A stretch of 29,653 nucleotides of DNA from NCBI GenBank assembly GCA_964572955.1, contig CAZNGY010000023.1, positions 1-29,653 of the forward strand. The letters are read 5' to 3'. This document shows, in pieces, positions 1-7,225 of this stretch. Both the position numbers and the translations under genes were made by a program. Numbering within the stretch: the stretch's first letter is position 1; each line of letters begins with the position of its first letter. This DNA comes from UBA3775 sp964572955. Its GTDB lineage: Bacteria; Bacillota; Clostridia; Lachnospirales; Lachnospiraceae. The notes under the pieces were generated by a model, which did no database searches, was not told where the DNA came from, and saw nothing but the letters and a program-made list of their open reading frames with translations.

Positions 1-1363
1 GTTCAATCTCAATATGCTGCCGATTTTGAAGTTTGGACAATAAGCATACCGTTTCAACGTGCGAAGTACCCGAGAACATATCATACGGCTGAATATAATC
101 AACTTTATATTTCTTAATTGTAAGTGCCCTCAAATCTCTGGCAAGTGATTCCGGATTACAGGATATGTATATAATCTTCTCCGGATTCATACGCAAAAGT
201 GCCTTAATGAACCTCTCTGAGGCTCCGCGTCTCGGAGGGTCCATAATTATACAATTGTAATGAATGTCTGCTCCAATCGCTGCGTTAAGATAATCTCCGG
301 CATCATCGCAGATAAAACTTATATTTTTCATGCCAAACCGCTTTACATTTTCTTTTGCATCACGGACTGCTGCCTGATTAAGCTCCACTCCTAATATTTC
401 CTTCGCATTTGTCAGTTTTGCCGCCGTAAGTGCTATCGTTCCGATTCCGCAATATGCATCAAGAACAGTATCCGTGGGCTTTATCTCCGCTCTTGTAATT
501 GCATCCGTATATATTTTTTCTGCCACAGGTGTATTGACCTGATAAAACGAACGTGACGAAATTCTGAATTCCATACCGCACATCTTATCAGTAATATATC
601 CGTTGCCATATAAAACCTCCTCATTGTCTCCAAGAACAAAAGAAGTCTTTTTCGTGTTATAATTCAAAACTACACCGGCAACAAATTCATGTTTTTCTGC
701 AATAACCTTTGCCAATTTGTTTTTCTCCGGAAATATTTTGTTTCCGGATACAAGTACAACCAGGGTTTCTCCCTCGGCAGAAACCCTGAAAAGAACATGT
801 CTAAGCGTACCCTTTCTGTTATCCTCATTATAAGGCTTTATATGTCCCTTATCCATAAATTCACGAATTGTTGCCATAACCTCTGAAGCATGTTCATTTT
901 CAAGGCGGCATTTTGTTATCGGAACAACCCTGTGTGTGGTTTCCTCGTAAAGTCCGGATACTACTCTTCCCTTTTTATCAAGTGACAAAGTTGCAATAAT
1001 TTTATTTCTGTAATTAAAACGTCTTTCTTCCAGACCTATACAATCCCTTACATATCCGTATCTCTCCAAATATTTTTTTGCTGTATCAGTTTTAATCTTT
1101 AACTGGTTGCAATAATTTGTATGTAAAATACAGCAGCCGCCACAGCTTCCATATACCGGGCACTCCGGATTTACCCTTTCTGCTGATGGCTCAATTATCT
1201 CATGTACTACTGCCTTTCCCTTATCCTTGCCGTACAATATTTCTACTGAAGCTTTTTCCCCGGGCAGAAGATTAGGAGCCTCAAAATTTGAATTATTAAA
1301 TACGAATTCTCCATTCATATTATGATTTACGGATTTACATCTGACAATATATTTTTTTGACAT
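1..1363 (-). CDS. rlmD: 23S rRNA (uracil-5-)-methyltransferase, RlmD/RumA family (3' end cut by window)
   Basis: This enzyme makes 5-methyluridine in 23S rRNA with S-adenosylmethionine. I translated 454 codons with no stop up to the left edge, so the C-terminus lies outside the window. Residues about 1-60 form a TRAM-like RNA-binding domain. C68, C74, C77 and probably C152 (in PITKCRL) fit the iron-sulfur cluster ligands of this family. The SAM motif is LDAYCGIGT (302-310). DPPRRG (375-380), SCNPE with nucleophile C402, and HVETV with general base E437 complete the catalytic set. The start at 1363 is preferred over an in-frame ATG at 1369 because GGAG lies 6 nt before it and abuts the other. 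The last residues (QNRQHIEIE) resemble the beginning of the extended C-terminal tail seen in some Firmicutes members; this is inference. RlmD versus RlmCD specificity cannot be decided here. Confidence 0.93.
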   Translation of the reverse strand, partial: MSKKYIVRCKSVNHNMNGEFVFNNSNFEAPNLLPGEKASVEILYGKDKGKAVVHEIIEPSAERVNPECPVYGSCGGCCILHTNYCNQLKIKTDTAKKYLERYGYVRDCIGLEERRFNYRNKIIATLSLDKKGRVVSGLYEETTHRVVPITKCRLENEHASEVMATIREFMDKGHIKPYNEDNRKGTLRHVLFRVSAEGETLVVLVSGNKIFPEKNKLAKVIAEKHEFVAGVVLNYNTKKTSFVLGDNEEVLYGNGYITDKMCGMEFRISSRSFYQVNTPVAEKIYTDAITRAEIKPTDTVLDAYCGIGTIALTAAKLTNAKEILGVELNQAAVRDAKENVKRFGMKNISFICDDAGDYLNAAIGADIHYNCIIMDPPRRGASERFIKALLRMNPEKIIYISCNPESLARDLRALTIKKYKVDYIQPYDMFSGTSHVETVCLLSKLQNRQHIEIE

Positions 1364-1610
1364 ACCCATCTCCAATTCTGATTATTTTTACCGCTTTCCC
1401 GGATGAAACAGGATTTTTATCAACTGTTTTTCCACTGGTTTTTTCTGTTTTCCATTATATTTCATGCATCATTTTTATTCAAGTATTACACTCAATATGA
1501 CTTATCCCATACACATATTTTTAACCTCTGTAACAGTCTTTTTTATTACTTCGCTGACATAAACCAAACATGCTTAAATTAATCCTTTAGTTCAGCTTCT
1601 GATAAATATA
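1364..1610. other. Intergenic, no gene seen
   Basis: About 250 nt between the methyltransferase start and the mscL terminator. I saw no convincing ORF, hairpin or repeat. It presumably holds the methyltransferase promoter, but no clear -35/-10 pair stood out. Confidence 0.5.
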
Positions 1611-1613
1611 CCT

Positions 1614-1650
1614 GCAAAAAAACGCAGCAGTCACATGTAACTGCTGCGTT
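1614..1650 (-). terminator. Rho-independent terminator of mscL
   Basis: A perfect 11-bp inverted repeat (1621-1631 with 1640-1650, AACGCAGCAGT type) encloses an 8-nt loop. Read on the minus strand it is followed by a run of seven T. It lies 25 nt past the mscL stop. Confidence 0.9.
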
Positions 1651-1674
1651 CAAAAATCCCATTTTTCCGGTATC

Positions 1675-2124
1675 CTACTCCATATCATCCACTGAAACGA
1701 TTGAAGTACAGAATGCACATTTTGTAGCCTTGATACTGATTTCACTCTGACAATACGGACACTTCTTTGTAGTAGGTTCTGCCGGTGTTTCCGGTTTCTT
1801 TCCGACTGTCATAATTCCATTAACAGCCTTAATAATTACAAAAAGAATGAACGCCTGAATAAGGAAATTCAGAACGGCCGTAATAAAATCACCATAAGCG
1901 ATATACTCACCTGAATCCCATAATGGAATTTTACCGGCCCACTGTGCATCAATACCACCACCGCAAATTGCATTAATGATTGGATTAATAAAATCATTTG
2001 TAAATGCTGTAATAATATTTGTAAATGCAGCACCAATAATAATACCTACTGCCATACTTACAACATTTCCCTTAAGAGCAAAGTTCTTAAACTCTTCCAA
2101 AAAAGCTTTAATTTTCTTCTCCAT
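1675..2124 (-). CDS. mscL: Large-conductance mechanosensitive channel MscL with C-terminal zinc ribbon
   Basis: This is a homopentameric membrane channel that opens under high membrane tension to release solutes during hypo-osmotic shock. The N-terminal amphipathic segment and first membrane helix (FLEEFKNFALKGNVVSMAVG and on, residues 8-41) are classic MscL. The second membrane helix covers about 81-101. The 149-residue protein is slightly longer than usual because the cytoplasmic tail ends in a CPYC-x10-CAFC zinc ribbon (C122, C125, C136, C139), a fusion I recognise as occurring in clostridial MscL proteins. AAAGGA lies 5 nt before the start. The gene has its own promoter and a strong terminator, so it looks monocistronic. 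Confidence 0.95.
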   Translation of the reverse strand: MEKKIKAFLEEFKNFALKGNVVSMAVGIIIGAAFTNIITAFTNDFINPIINAICGGGIDAQWAGKIPLWDSGEYIAYGDFITAVLNFLIQAFILFVIIKAVNGIMTVGKKPETPAEPTTKKCPYCQSEISIKATKCAFCTSIVSVDDME

Positions 2125-2230
2125 AGCTATCCTTTCTTATCGGAATGTATTTTTACACGCCTCCTCAAACTGACAATTTCCCGAAACAAAATCATCTGTA
2201 CATCTTGTGGCATGTCTTTAACATAAATTT

Positions 2231-2260
2231 ATAATATACTATTTCCACACGATTTGTAAA
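2231..2260 (-). promoter_or_regulatory. Probable sigma-A promoter of mscL
   Basis: On the minus strand, TTTACA (2255-2260) is followed after 18 nt by TATTAT (2231-2236). TATATT at 16-nt spacing is an alternative -10. It sits about 100 nt upstream of mscL. Confidence 0.5.
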
Positions 2261-2350
2261 GCATATGACCATTTTTTCGACAAAAAACTCTTTGGTTTCA
2301 GTGTTCCTATCATTAAATCAGATAACTCACCTTTATTACATAACTGTCTC

Positions 2351-3838
2351 TCACTGTTTCCAATAAAAATCAGTAAACTCACCAATTCCGTTGTTTTGTG
2401 CATAAAATCCCATTACCACCCCGGTAAATCCGCTGCACACTTCTGATGAGAGATATTTATCCTGTGCCTGTCCCATGAAAACATCCCCTTCATCGGTTTC
2501 AAGTATAAATTTATAGAAGTAGTTATCGGTTTCGACTCTAAATCGGCCTTTCTCATCCTTTCTCAAAGGAATTTCCCTGACAACACAACTCAGATCTCCC
2601 TGGCTTATTCTAAGAATCGCCTTTTTTTCGTTGTCATCAGAAACAACCGCAAAGTCATAGTGGTTCATCTGATCCATATAAAAACATATTCCGGCTTCTC
2701 CGTTCCTACAATCCGTCTTTACCTTAAGTTCCGTAAAAAATTCTGACTGGCGTACTCCGAGAAATGTAGGTGATAAAGGTTCCATTATTGAAGTATCTGT
2801 TCCCTTTAGTCTTAGAACCAAACCGTCAAATTCATAATTTGATGCATCAGGCTTTCTTAACGAAATAAATCTTTCCGGATTTGTCCTTAATGTATCAAAG
2901 CTGACGGAATAATCTACCGCTTTCTGTTCACCTATATCGGCGATTTCCATTTCGGAACAGACAATTCCGTTCTTTCCTGCCGTGAACCATCCATCCTCGT
3001 CCCATTGTACGGGAACCATAAACACTTCACGTCCCAGATGATGAAACGGCATCCACATATCCTGCTGTCTGAATCCCAAACAGAATATAAAAGTATTTCC
3101 ATCTTTATCCTGAATCAAATCACCGTGTCCTATTCCCTGAATAACCGACTGATGTCCTCCAAGATTTCTGTTTGTCAAAACCGGATTTTTCTCATAGTTT
3201 TCAAAAGGACCATAAACACTGCGTCCTCTCGCATATGTAATCATGTGACCGTATTCCGTTCCGCCTTCTGCCGCCATAATGTAATACCAGTCACCGACTT
3301 TATAAAGATGAGGTGACTCCAGATATCTTCCCCCGCTGCCTTTCCACAAAGGAACACTCTCAGTAAGCTTTTCTCCCGTAACCGGATTTATCTCACACTG
3401 GAAAATACACCCGTTACCGTCCTCATCACTTCCGTTACTCATAAAATATGTTTTTCCGTCTTCAAAATAGAGTGAAGGATCAATTCCGCCCTGATCAACA
3501 AACACAGGTTCTGACCATTCACCATAAATATCAGTTGTTGTTACATAAAAGTTTTTATGATAGGTGTCATTAGTCGTAACCATATAAAACACACCGTCAT
3601 TGTATCTTATTGTAGGAGCAAAAACTCCTCCTGAACTTCCTACCTTTTCCAAATCTATCTGACTGCTTCTTGTGAGACAATGTCCTATCTGATGCCAATT
3701 TAAAAGGTCGTCACTTTCAAACAGCGGTACACCCGGAAAAAACTGAAATGAACTGCATACCATATAATATTTTCCGTTAGCGCTGCATACACTTGGATCA
3801 GGATAAAATCCTCTTAAAATCGGGTTTTGTATTACCAT
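2351..3838 (-). CDS. Glycoside hydrolase family 43 (beta-xylosidase / alpha-L-arabinofuranosidase type)
   Basis: This enzyme probably removes xylose or arabinose from imported plant xylo-oligosaccharides in the cytoplasm, as no signal peptide is present. The protein has 495 residues from the chosen start. The opening NPILRGFYPDPSVC is the GH43 signature with general base D14. D120 (GGIDPSLYFEDG) is the pKa modulator and E174 (YLESPHLYK) the general acid. Residues 1 to about 310 form the five-bladed propeller; about 340-495 is a beta-sandwich like the C-terminal domain of XynB-type enzymes. A longer ORF opens at 3991, but that extension lies inside the upstream gene and has no GH43 similarity, so I start at 3838, 16 nt after the upstream stop. 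The ribosome site there is weak (purine-rich AGAAAAAGAA), suggesting translational coupling. Substrate cannot be fixed by eye. Confidence 0.9.
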   Translation of the reverse strand: MVIQNPILRGFYPDPSVCSANGKYYMVCSSFQFFPGVPLFESDDLLNWHQIGHCLTRSSQIDLEKVGSSGGVFAPTIRYNDGVFYMVTTNDTYHKNFYVTTTDIYGEWSEPVFVDQGGIDPSLYFEDGKTYFMSNGSDEDGNGCIFQCEINPVTGEKLTESVPLWKGSGGRYLESPHLYKVGDWYYIMAAEGGTEYGHMITYARGRSVYGPFENYEKNPVLTNRNLGGHQSVIQGIGHGDLIQDKDGNTFIFCLGFRQQDMWMPFHHLGREVFMVPVQWDEDGWFTAGKNGIVCSEMEIADIGEQKAVDYSVSFDTLRTNPERFISLRKPDASNYEFDGLVLRLKGTDTSIMEPLSPTFLGVRQSEFFTELKVKTDCRNGEAGICFYMDQMNHYDFAVVSDDNEKKAILRISQGDLSCVVREIPLRKDEKGRFRVETDNYFYKFILETDEGDVFMGQAQDKYLSSEVCSGFTGVVMGFYAQNNGIGEFTDFYWKQ

Positions 3839-3854
3839 TTCTTTTTCTGTAGGC

Positions 3855-4928
3855 CTATGACCTACTTTCCTTTCTGATTTTTTTGAATTTCTTAACCATC
3901 TTACGTGCTTCCTCAAATGATTCTCGGCTGCTGATTTTCTCCGGTTCATACAAAGAATAACCTGTTGAAACCGTCGGAAGACTCGTATCAAATTTTCTTC
4001 TCACTTCAAGTGACATATGAAATTTTGCAATCATTTCTTCAATTTCATTAAAATTTCTATAAAGTATTGCTGCAAACTCATCGCCGTCTATTCTATAACA
4101 ATAACCGTATTTTCCAAAAATCTGAAATATTAGTTCGGCAATTGTTTTAAGACTCACATCTCCATACAAATGACCTTTTGTATCATTAATCTCCTTTAAA
4201 CCATCAACATCAAAATTTAAAAAAAATGCTTTTTCCTGAATGGCTGAAAGTTTACTGTCAAAACTTCTTCTGTTCAGTATCCCGGTCAATGCATCGGTTC
4301 TGAGAACAACATCTGAGTAAATAATATAAAACAGGCTGGCTGCCAATGCAATGGAAATATAAGCAGTTTTGATGTCATTATTTACTGCCTGCAATACTAT
4401 ACCTACCAGCGAAAGTGCAAGTGCAAATATCATAATAATCGCCTGATTCCGCTGATTATGTGCAAAGACACGATAACATTCAACAAACAGTACCATACAT
4501 CCGATTGCATGTATCAAAATATATACAAAGAAAAAATCTCCGGGACTATAATGACTCTTATCATCAATATAAAATATAAATCCATAAAAACAGGAAAAAA
4601 TTTCAAGAATTGCATTTAAACCCTGTACTGCATATAAAAGTTTTCTCACACTGTGCTTCGAATTTATAATATCAACACATATAACCGGCACTATTGGTGC
4701 TGCCGTAAATTCACATGCCTTTAAGCCCAGATAAAGTTTTCTATAGTCAGTTCCCTCCAGATGGTTTCCCGTCCATTCCAAAACAGCCAGAAAACTTATA
4801 AGCATGAAAACCACAAAAAATCTGTATTTGCATTTTCTGTCAAACATCTCGGATATCATGGTCTTAATCAGCATTATAAGCATAAATATAACTGTAATTA
4901 TTATAATACCGGTATAGTAGTTATCCAT
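3855..4928 (-). CDS. Membrane GGDEF-domain protein (diguanylate-cyclase-like, DGDEF variant)
   Basis: A putative diguanylate cyclase or degenerate c-di-GMP signalling protein. Residues 1 to about 205 hold roughly seven hydrophobic segments (near 6-24, 36-52, 72-88, 97-120, 130-151, 162-180, 187-206), a putative sensory membrane domain. The GGDEF domain begins at TDALTGILNRRSF (211-223), has the metal-binding FDVDGLKEIND (239-249), and carries RIDGDEF (279-285) instead of RxGGDEF. No RxxD inhibitory site precedes it. The end (KMVKKFKKIRKESRS) is very basic. AAGGAG sits only 1 nt from the ATG, unusually close. It heads a two-gene unit with the GH43 gene and has its own promoter. Whether the DGDEF loop allows cyclase activity is open. 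Confidence 0.85.
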   Translation of the reverse strand: MDNYYTGIIIITVIFMLIMLIKTMISEMFDRKCKYRFFVVFMLISFLAVLEWTGNHLEGTDYRKLYLGLKACEFTAAPIVPVICVDIINSKHSVRKLLYAVQGLNAILEIFSCFYGFIFYIDDKSHYSPGDFFFVYILIHAIGCMVLFVECYRVFAHNQRNQAIIMIFALALSLVGIVLQAVNNDIKTAYISIALAASLFYIIYSDVVLRTDALTGILNRRSFDSKLSAIQEKAFFLNFDVDGLKEINDTKGHLYGDVSLKTIAELIFQIFGKYGYCYRIDGDEFAAILYRNFNEIEEMIAKFHMSLEVRRKFDTSLPTVSTGYSLYEPEKISSRESFEEARKMVKKFKKIRKESRS

Positions 4929-4987
4929 ACTCCTTTTCTTTTGCCTGCGTTCAGGATTCTCCCTTCCCGTAAATATATATCGATAAC

Positions 4988-5015
4988 ATTATATCTTTTT
5001 TACATGATATAACAA
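4988..5015 (-). promoter_or_regulatory. Promoter of the GGDEF-GH43 operon
   Basis: Minus strand TTGTTA (5010-5015), 16-nt spacer, consensus TATAAT (4988-4993). It lies between the upstream RNA terminator and the GGDEF gene, leaving a leader of about 50 nt. Confidence 0.65.
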
Positions 5016-5074
5016 TGTTTTTTTGTCCAAATCGACCAGCTGTTCCTGTTCTTTCAAAGCTCGACTTTCCGGCA

Positions 5075-5120
5075 AAACAAAAAACACGGCTGAAAGCCAT
5101 CTCCGACAGCTCCCAGCCGT
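5075..5120 (-). terminator. Strong rho-independent terminator closing the repeat RNA
   Basis: A 12-bp stem with two G-U pairs (5109-5120 with 5086-5097) encloses an 11-nt loop. On the minus strand it is followed by GTTTTTTGTTTT. No protein gene lies upstream of it for about 930 nt, so it must end a noncoding or leader transcript. Confidence 0.85.
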
Positions 5121-5944
5121 TAATTTTCTTTTTCGATTTCGTCTCTTATGTAAATGTTGGTCTGTACCTTCCTTTCATAATATCGTTTTGAAATTTAAAC
5201 TAAAGTGTACTTTGGACCGTACCTTCCTTTCATAATATCGTTTTAAAATGCTAAACTAAAGTGTACTTTGGACCGTACCTCCGTTTCATAGTCTGTTTTT
5301 ATATTTCACCGCCGATATTCAAATTATATCGGACTCTGTAAAAAGTTTCCAAGAAAAAGCTTAGTTAAACTTTGGTCTGTACCTTCCTTTCATAATATCG
5401 GTTTCAGCTTAAAATTTAAGTAATTGCCGGACTGTACCTTCCCTTCATAAGCTTATCTATGTAAAAACCTAAAAGTTATTAATTATATTACCATCGGACC
5501 TTACCGCCTCAATTATTTTATCGGTTGAGATAATCATCGTAACAACATAATGCTTTAAAATCAGTATCCCGTACAATGGTTTTTCAAAAACCTTAAATAT
5601 GCATTTGAAACTCCGAACCATCAACCGAATATAGTGAGATGTAATTTGTCTTTATTTATATCATCGTCCCATTGGACTGTACCTGCCTTCTTAAAATCCA
5701 TTTTTTAAGTTAAGACCTATATTTTCATTGGACCTTACCCGCTTTCATAAAATAAAAGTTAAAATCAGGTTCAAATTTTCATTGGACTTTACCCGCTTTC
5801 ATAAATTGTTTTTTAGTAGTTTATTAACGGCCCATCGGACTGTACCTTTCCTTTCCCGGCAACTGACTTACCGACTTTATTTTGTACCTTTCTTCTTACT
5901 CAAGTATTTATTGTAGGTACTTTAGTTTTCTCTTTTGTTTTGTT
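5076..5944 (-). ncRNA. Candidate ~870-nt noncoding RNA built of tandem degenerate repeats
   Basis: The minus strand between a near-consensus promoter (5951-5979) and a strong terminator (5075-5120) has no ORF of useful length. Instead it carries at least ten copies of a core reading approximately ATGAAAGGAAGGTACAGTCC. AT-rich flanks vary between copies, and some pair across a copy: AGCTTA with TAAGCT in the copy at 5427, TAATT with AATTA in the copy at 5494. The promoter, repeats and terminator are seen directly; that the product is an RNA acting in trans is inference. Alternatives are a protein-binding DNA array that is incidentally transcribed, or a decayed element. I do not recognise a named RNA family. 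Confidence 0.6.
5157..5854 (-). repeat. Array of degenerate direct repeats, period about 55 bp
   Basis: Plus-strand core TTGGACTGTACCTTCCTTTCATAA. Clear copies begin at 5157, 5212, 5268, 5372, 5427, 5494, 5672, 5728, 5782 and 5834; weak traces occur near 5329 and 5883. Steps are 55, 56, 104 (two periods), 55, 67, 178 (about three), 56, 54 and 52 nt. Two subtypes exist: the left copies read AAAGGAAGGTAC and the copies at 5728 and 5782 read AAAGCGGGTAA on the minus strand. The region between 5511 and 5671 has lost recognisable copies. Confidence 0.85.
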
Positions 5945-5950
5945 GTCTAA

Positions 5951-5979
5951 AATATATCATCTTTTCTTTTATTTGTCAA
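5951..5979 (-). promoter_or_regulatory. Near-consensus sigma-A promoter of the repeat RNA
   Basis: Minus strand TTGACA (5974-5979), 17-nt spacer, TATATT (5951-5956). This is the best promoter in the window. The predicted start is near 5944, and the next protein gene downstream is nearly 1 kb away. Confidence 0.8.
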
Positions 5980-6050
5980 CTATTATTTTTTCTTTTTTTG
6001 ATTTATTTTCTATTTCATTTATACTTTCTCTAATTGTCTGACTATTCAAG

Positions 6051-6371
6051 TCATTTCCATTTATTCAGACACATATTTTCCAATCTGCAGTCTAGCAAAT
6101 CCTCTTTACTTATTACCCCGACACCTCTTATCGAGTATGTATATCTTGCATCATTAGGTTCATCACGTTCATAAACTGACATACTTATTAAATCATCATA
6201 TGTTGACATAACTGCATAGTATCTGTTATCATTTGCTGATTCATGTAATATCCGATCCCTTTTTGTAATCATATCATAACAATGCATTTTATATCCCACC
6301 TTGTCATAAAAAACCGTATACAATATCTGATTATCAAGTCTGTAATAATTTGTCAAAATACATTTACACAT
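6051..6371 (-). CDS. Small protein of unknown function (106 aa)
   Basis: Not recognised. The predicted product begins MCKCILTNYYRLDN, has no signal peptide or membrane segment, and is rich in Tyr and Asp. The start at 6371 is chosen because GGAG lies 6 nt upstream; a longer in-frame ORF reaches 6422 without such a site. The middle (YYAVMSTYDDLISMSVYE) has the alternating pattern of a beta-propeller blade, but it is too short to claim homology. No promoter was identified and no terminator sits between it and the repeat RNA. It could be a remnant. Confidence 0.4.
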   Translation of the reverse strand: MCKCILTNYYRLDNQILYTVFYDKVGYKMHCYDMITKRDRILHESANDNRYYAVMSTYDDLISMSVYERDEPNDARYTYSIRGVGVISKEDLLDCRLENMCLNKWK

Positions 6372-6610
6372 TGGCATCTCCATTTCTCTGCTTATGCAGG
6401 TAAAGGTTTTTGCCGGCAGCAAACGGTTACAGGTCTTATCCTCTCAGCCTGTTAAATATGAAACGGATCACCTATCAATACCGAATCACATATTCTCTCT
6501 CGCATAATCACTACCGCCGTACCGGCTGTAATCATATTAGCATATTCAAATCCCAAATTAAACGGGCCGAGAGCAAAACGTCCTGAACGAAATAAAAAAC
6601 GTCCTGAACA
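6372..6610. other. Intergenic with a 12-bp direct repeat, no gene supported
   Basis: AACGTCCTGAAC occurs at 6577-6588 and again, identical, at 6598-6609, a 21-bp step. The rest shows no convincing gene. Confidence 0.45.
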
Positions 6611-6640
6611 TAAAAAAACTGCAAATTTCTTTGCAGTTTT
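6611..6640 (-). terminator. Terminator of the Crh-like gene
   Basis: AAAACTGCAAA and its inverse complement form an 11-bp stem with a short loop. On the minus strand it is followed by a T-run. It is 50 nt past the stop of the gene at 6691. Confidence 0.85.
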
Positions 6641-6690
6641 AATAGAAACAATCAATTATTCCCTTTTACATTATATAACCCTTTTAAATT

Positions 6691-6945
6691 CTACTTACAG
6701 GAAAGATATCCGCAGATTTCCTCTACAGCAGCTTCTGCATCCGCACCTTCTGCTGAAATTTCAACCATTGCTCCCTCGTTCCATTTTACAGCCATAATAC
6801 CCATTATGCTTTTCATGTTAACCCTTCTGCTTCCGCTCTGAACATGAATTACAGATTCATGTCCGCATGCCTTCTGAACTACCTCAGCAATAGGATTATC
6901 ATACTTTTCAAAAATATTACCGACAACAACCTCTTTTGTGTACAT
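6691..6945 (-). CDS. HPr-fold Crh-like regulatory protein lacking the phosphocarrier histidine
   Basis: An 84-residue HPr-family protein. The C-terminal half is typical: VNMKSIMGIMAV has Ser46 at exactly the HPr position, and VEISAEGADAEAAVEEI matches the last strand and helix. The active-site GLHARPA region is replaced: residue 15 is Tyr and residue 17 is Asn, so it cannot accept phosphate from Enzyme I at His15. By analogy with Bacillus Crh, which lacks His15 but keeps Ser46, a role as a Ser46-phosphorylated CcpA cofactor in carbon catabolite control is the best guess. The ATG at 6945 is preferred because GAGG lies 5 nt before it; a GTG two codons earlier overlaps that site. It is transcribed alone from its own promoter through an unusually long leader. 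Confidence 0.8.
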   Translation of the reverse strand: MYTKEVVVGNIFEKYDNPIAEVVQKACGHESVIHVQSGSRRVNMKSIMGIMAVKWNEGAMVEISAEGADAEAAVEEICGYLSCK

Positions 6946-7148
6946 AGGCACCTCGTTTTTCTATAACCTCAGTTATACATTTCTTGATAATCAATCGGAA
7001 TTTCATCCGATGTAAGGCGTTACACTTATACTGCAAAAGAACCCCGGGCCCCAAACCCACGATTACAATGCCGTAATAAAATAATTCTATCACTTCTCAA
7101 ATAATACAAGCCCCAATTCAAGTATTTTCAAGTCCGAATTACCAACAC
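6946..7148 (-). promoter_or_regulatory. ~200-nt 5' leader of the Crh-like gene
   Basis: Between the promoter and start codon lie about 200 nt with a GC-rich palindromic block (GGGGCCCGGGG, minus strand, about 7041-7051) in an otherwise AT-rich context. Further on there is an ATCGGA...TTCCGAT hairpin near 6991-7009. No known riboswitch was recognised. Confidence 0.4.
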
Positions 7149-7155
7149 AAAGTCG

Positions 7156-7184
7156 ATTATAACACCAATTATACATAAATGCAA
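7156..7184 (-). promoter_or_regulatory. Promoter of the Crh-like gene
   Basis: Minus strand TTGCAT (7179-7184), 17-nt spacer, consensus TATAAT (7156-7161); predicted start near 7148. Confidence 0.75.
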
Positions 7185-7225
7185 GGAGTATTACCGTCCG
7201 TAACTATACCCTTTTCGTCTGCTTT

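Noticed and set aside
3839..3991. N-terminal extension of the GH43 protein by 51 residues
   Set aside because: It lies inside the GGDEF gene, is very basic, has no family similarity, and the GH43 fold begins right after the later ATG.
5023..5235. Plus-strand ORF of 70 codons in the repeat region
   Set aside because: It runs antisense through the terminator and repeats, has no ribosome site and no protein-like composition.
5157..5900. CRISPR array (about 29-nt repeats, 26-nt spacers)
   Set aside because: Copies are degenerate, steps vary, units fall into subtypes, no cas genes are near, and a promoter and terminator frame the region as a single RNA.
5728..5916. Plus-strand ORF of 62 codons with repeated FTRFHK
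   Set aside because: The peptide repeat is only the DNA repeat read on the other strand; there is no ribosome site and other copies are out of frame.
6423..6480. TPP-riboswitch-like GGCTGAGAGG on the minus strand before the 106-aa gene
   Set aside because: Only the CTGAGA block matches. The second conserved arm (TGAACCTGAT...GCGTAGGGA) is not present and the helices do not form.
6452..6655. Minus-strand ORF of 67 codons
   Set aside because: It begins inside the terminator of the Crh-like gene and has no ribosome site; its GRFLFRSGRFA pattern comes from the 21-bp direct repeat.
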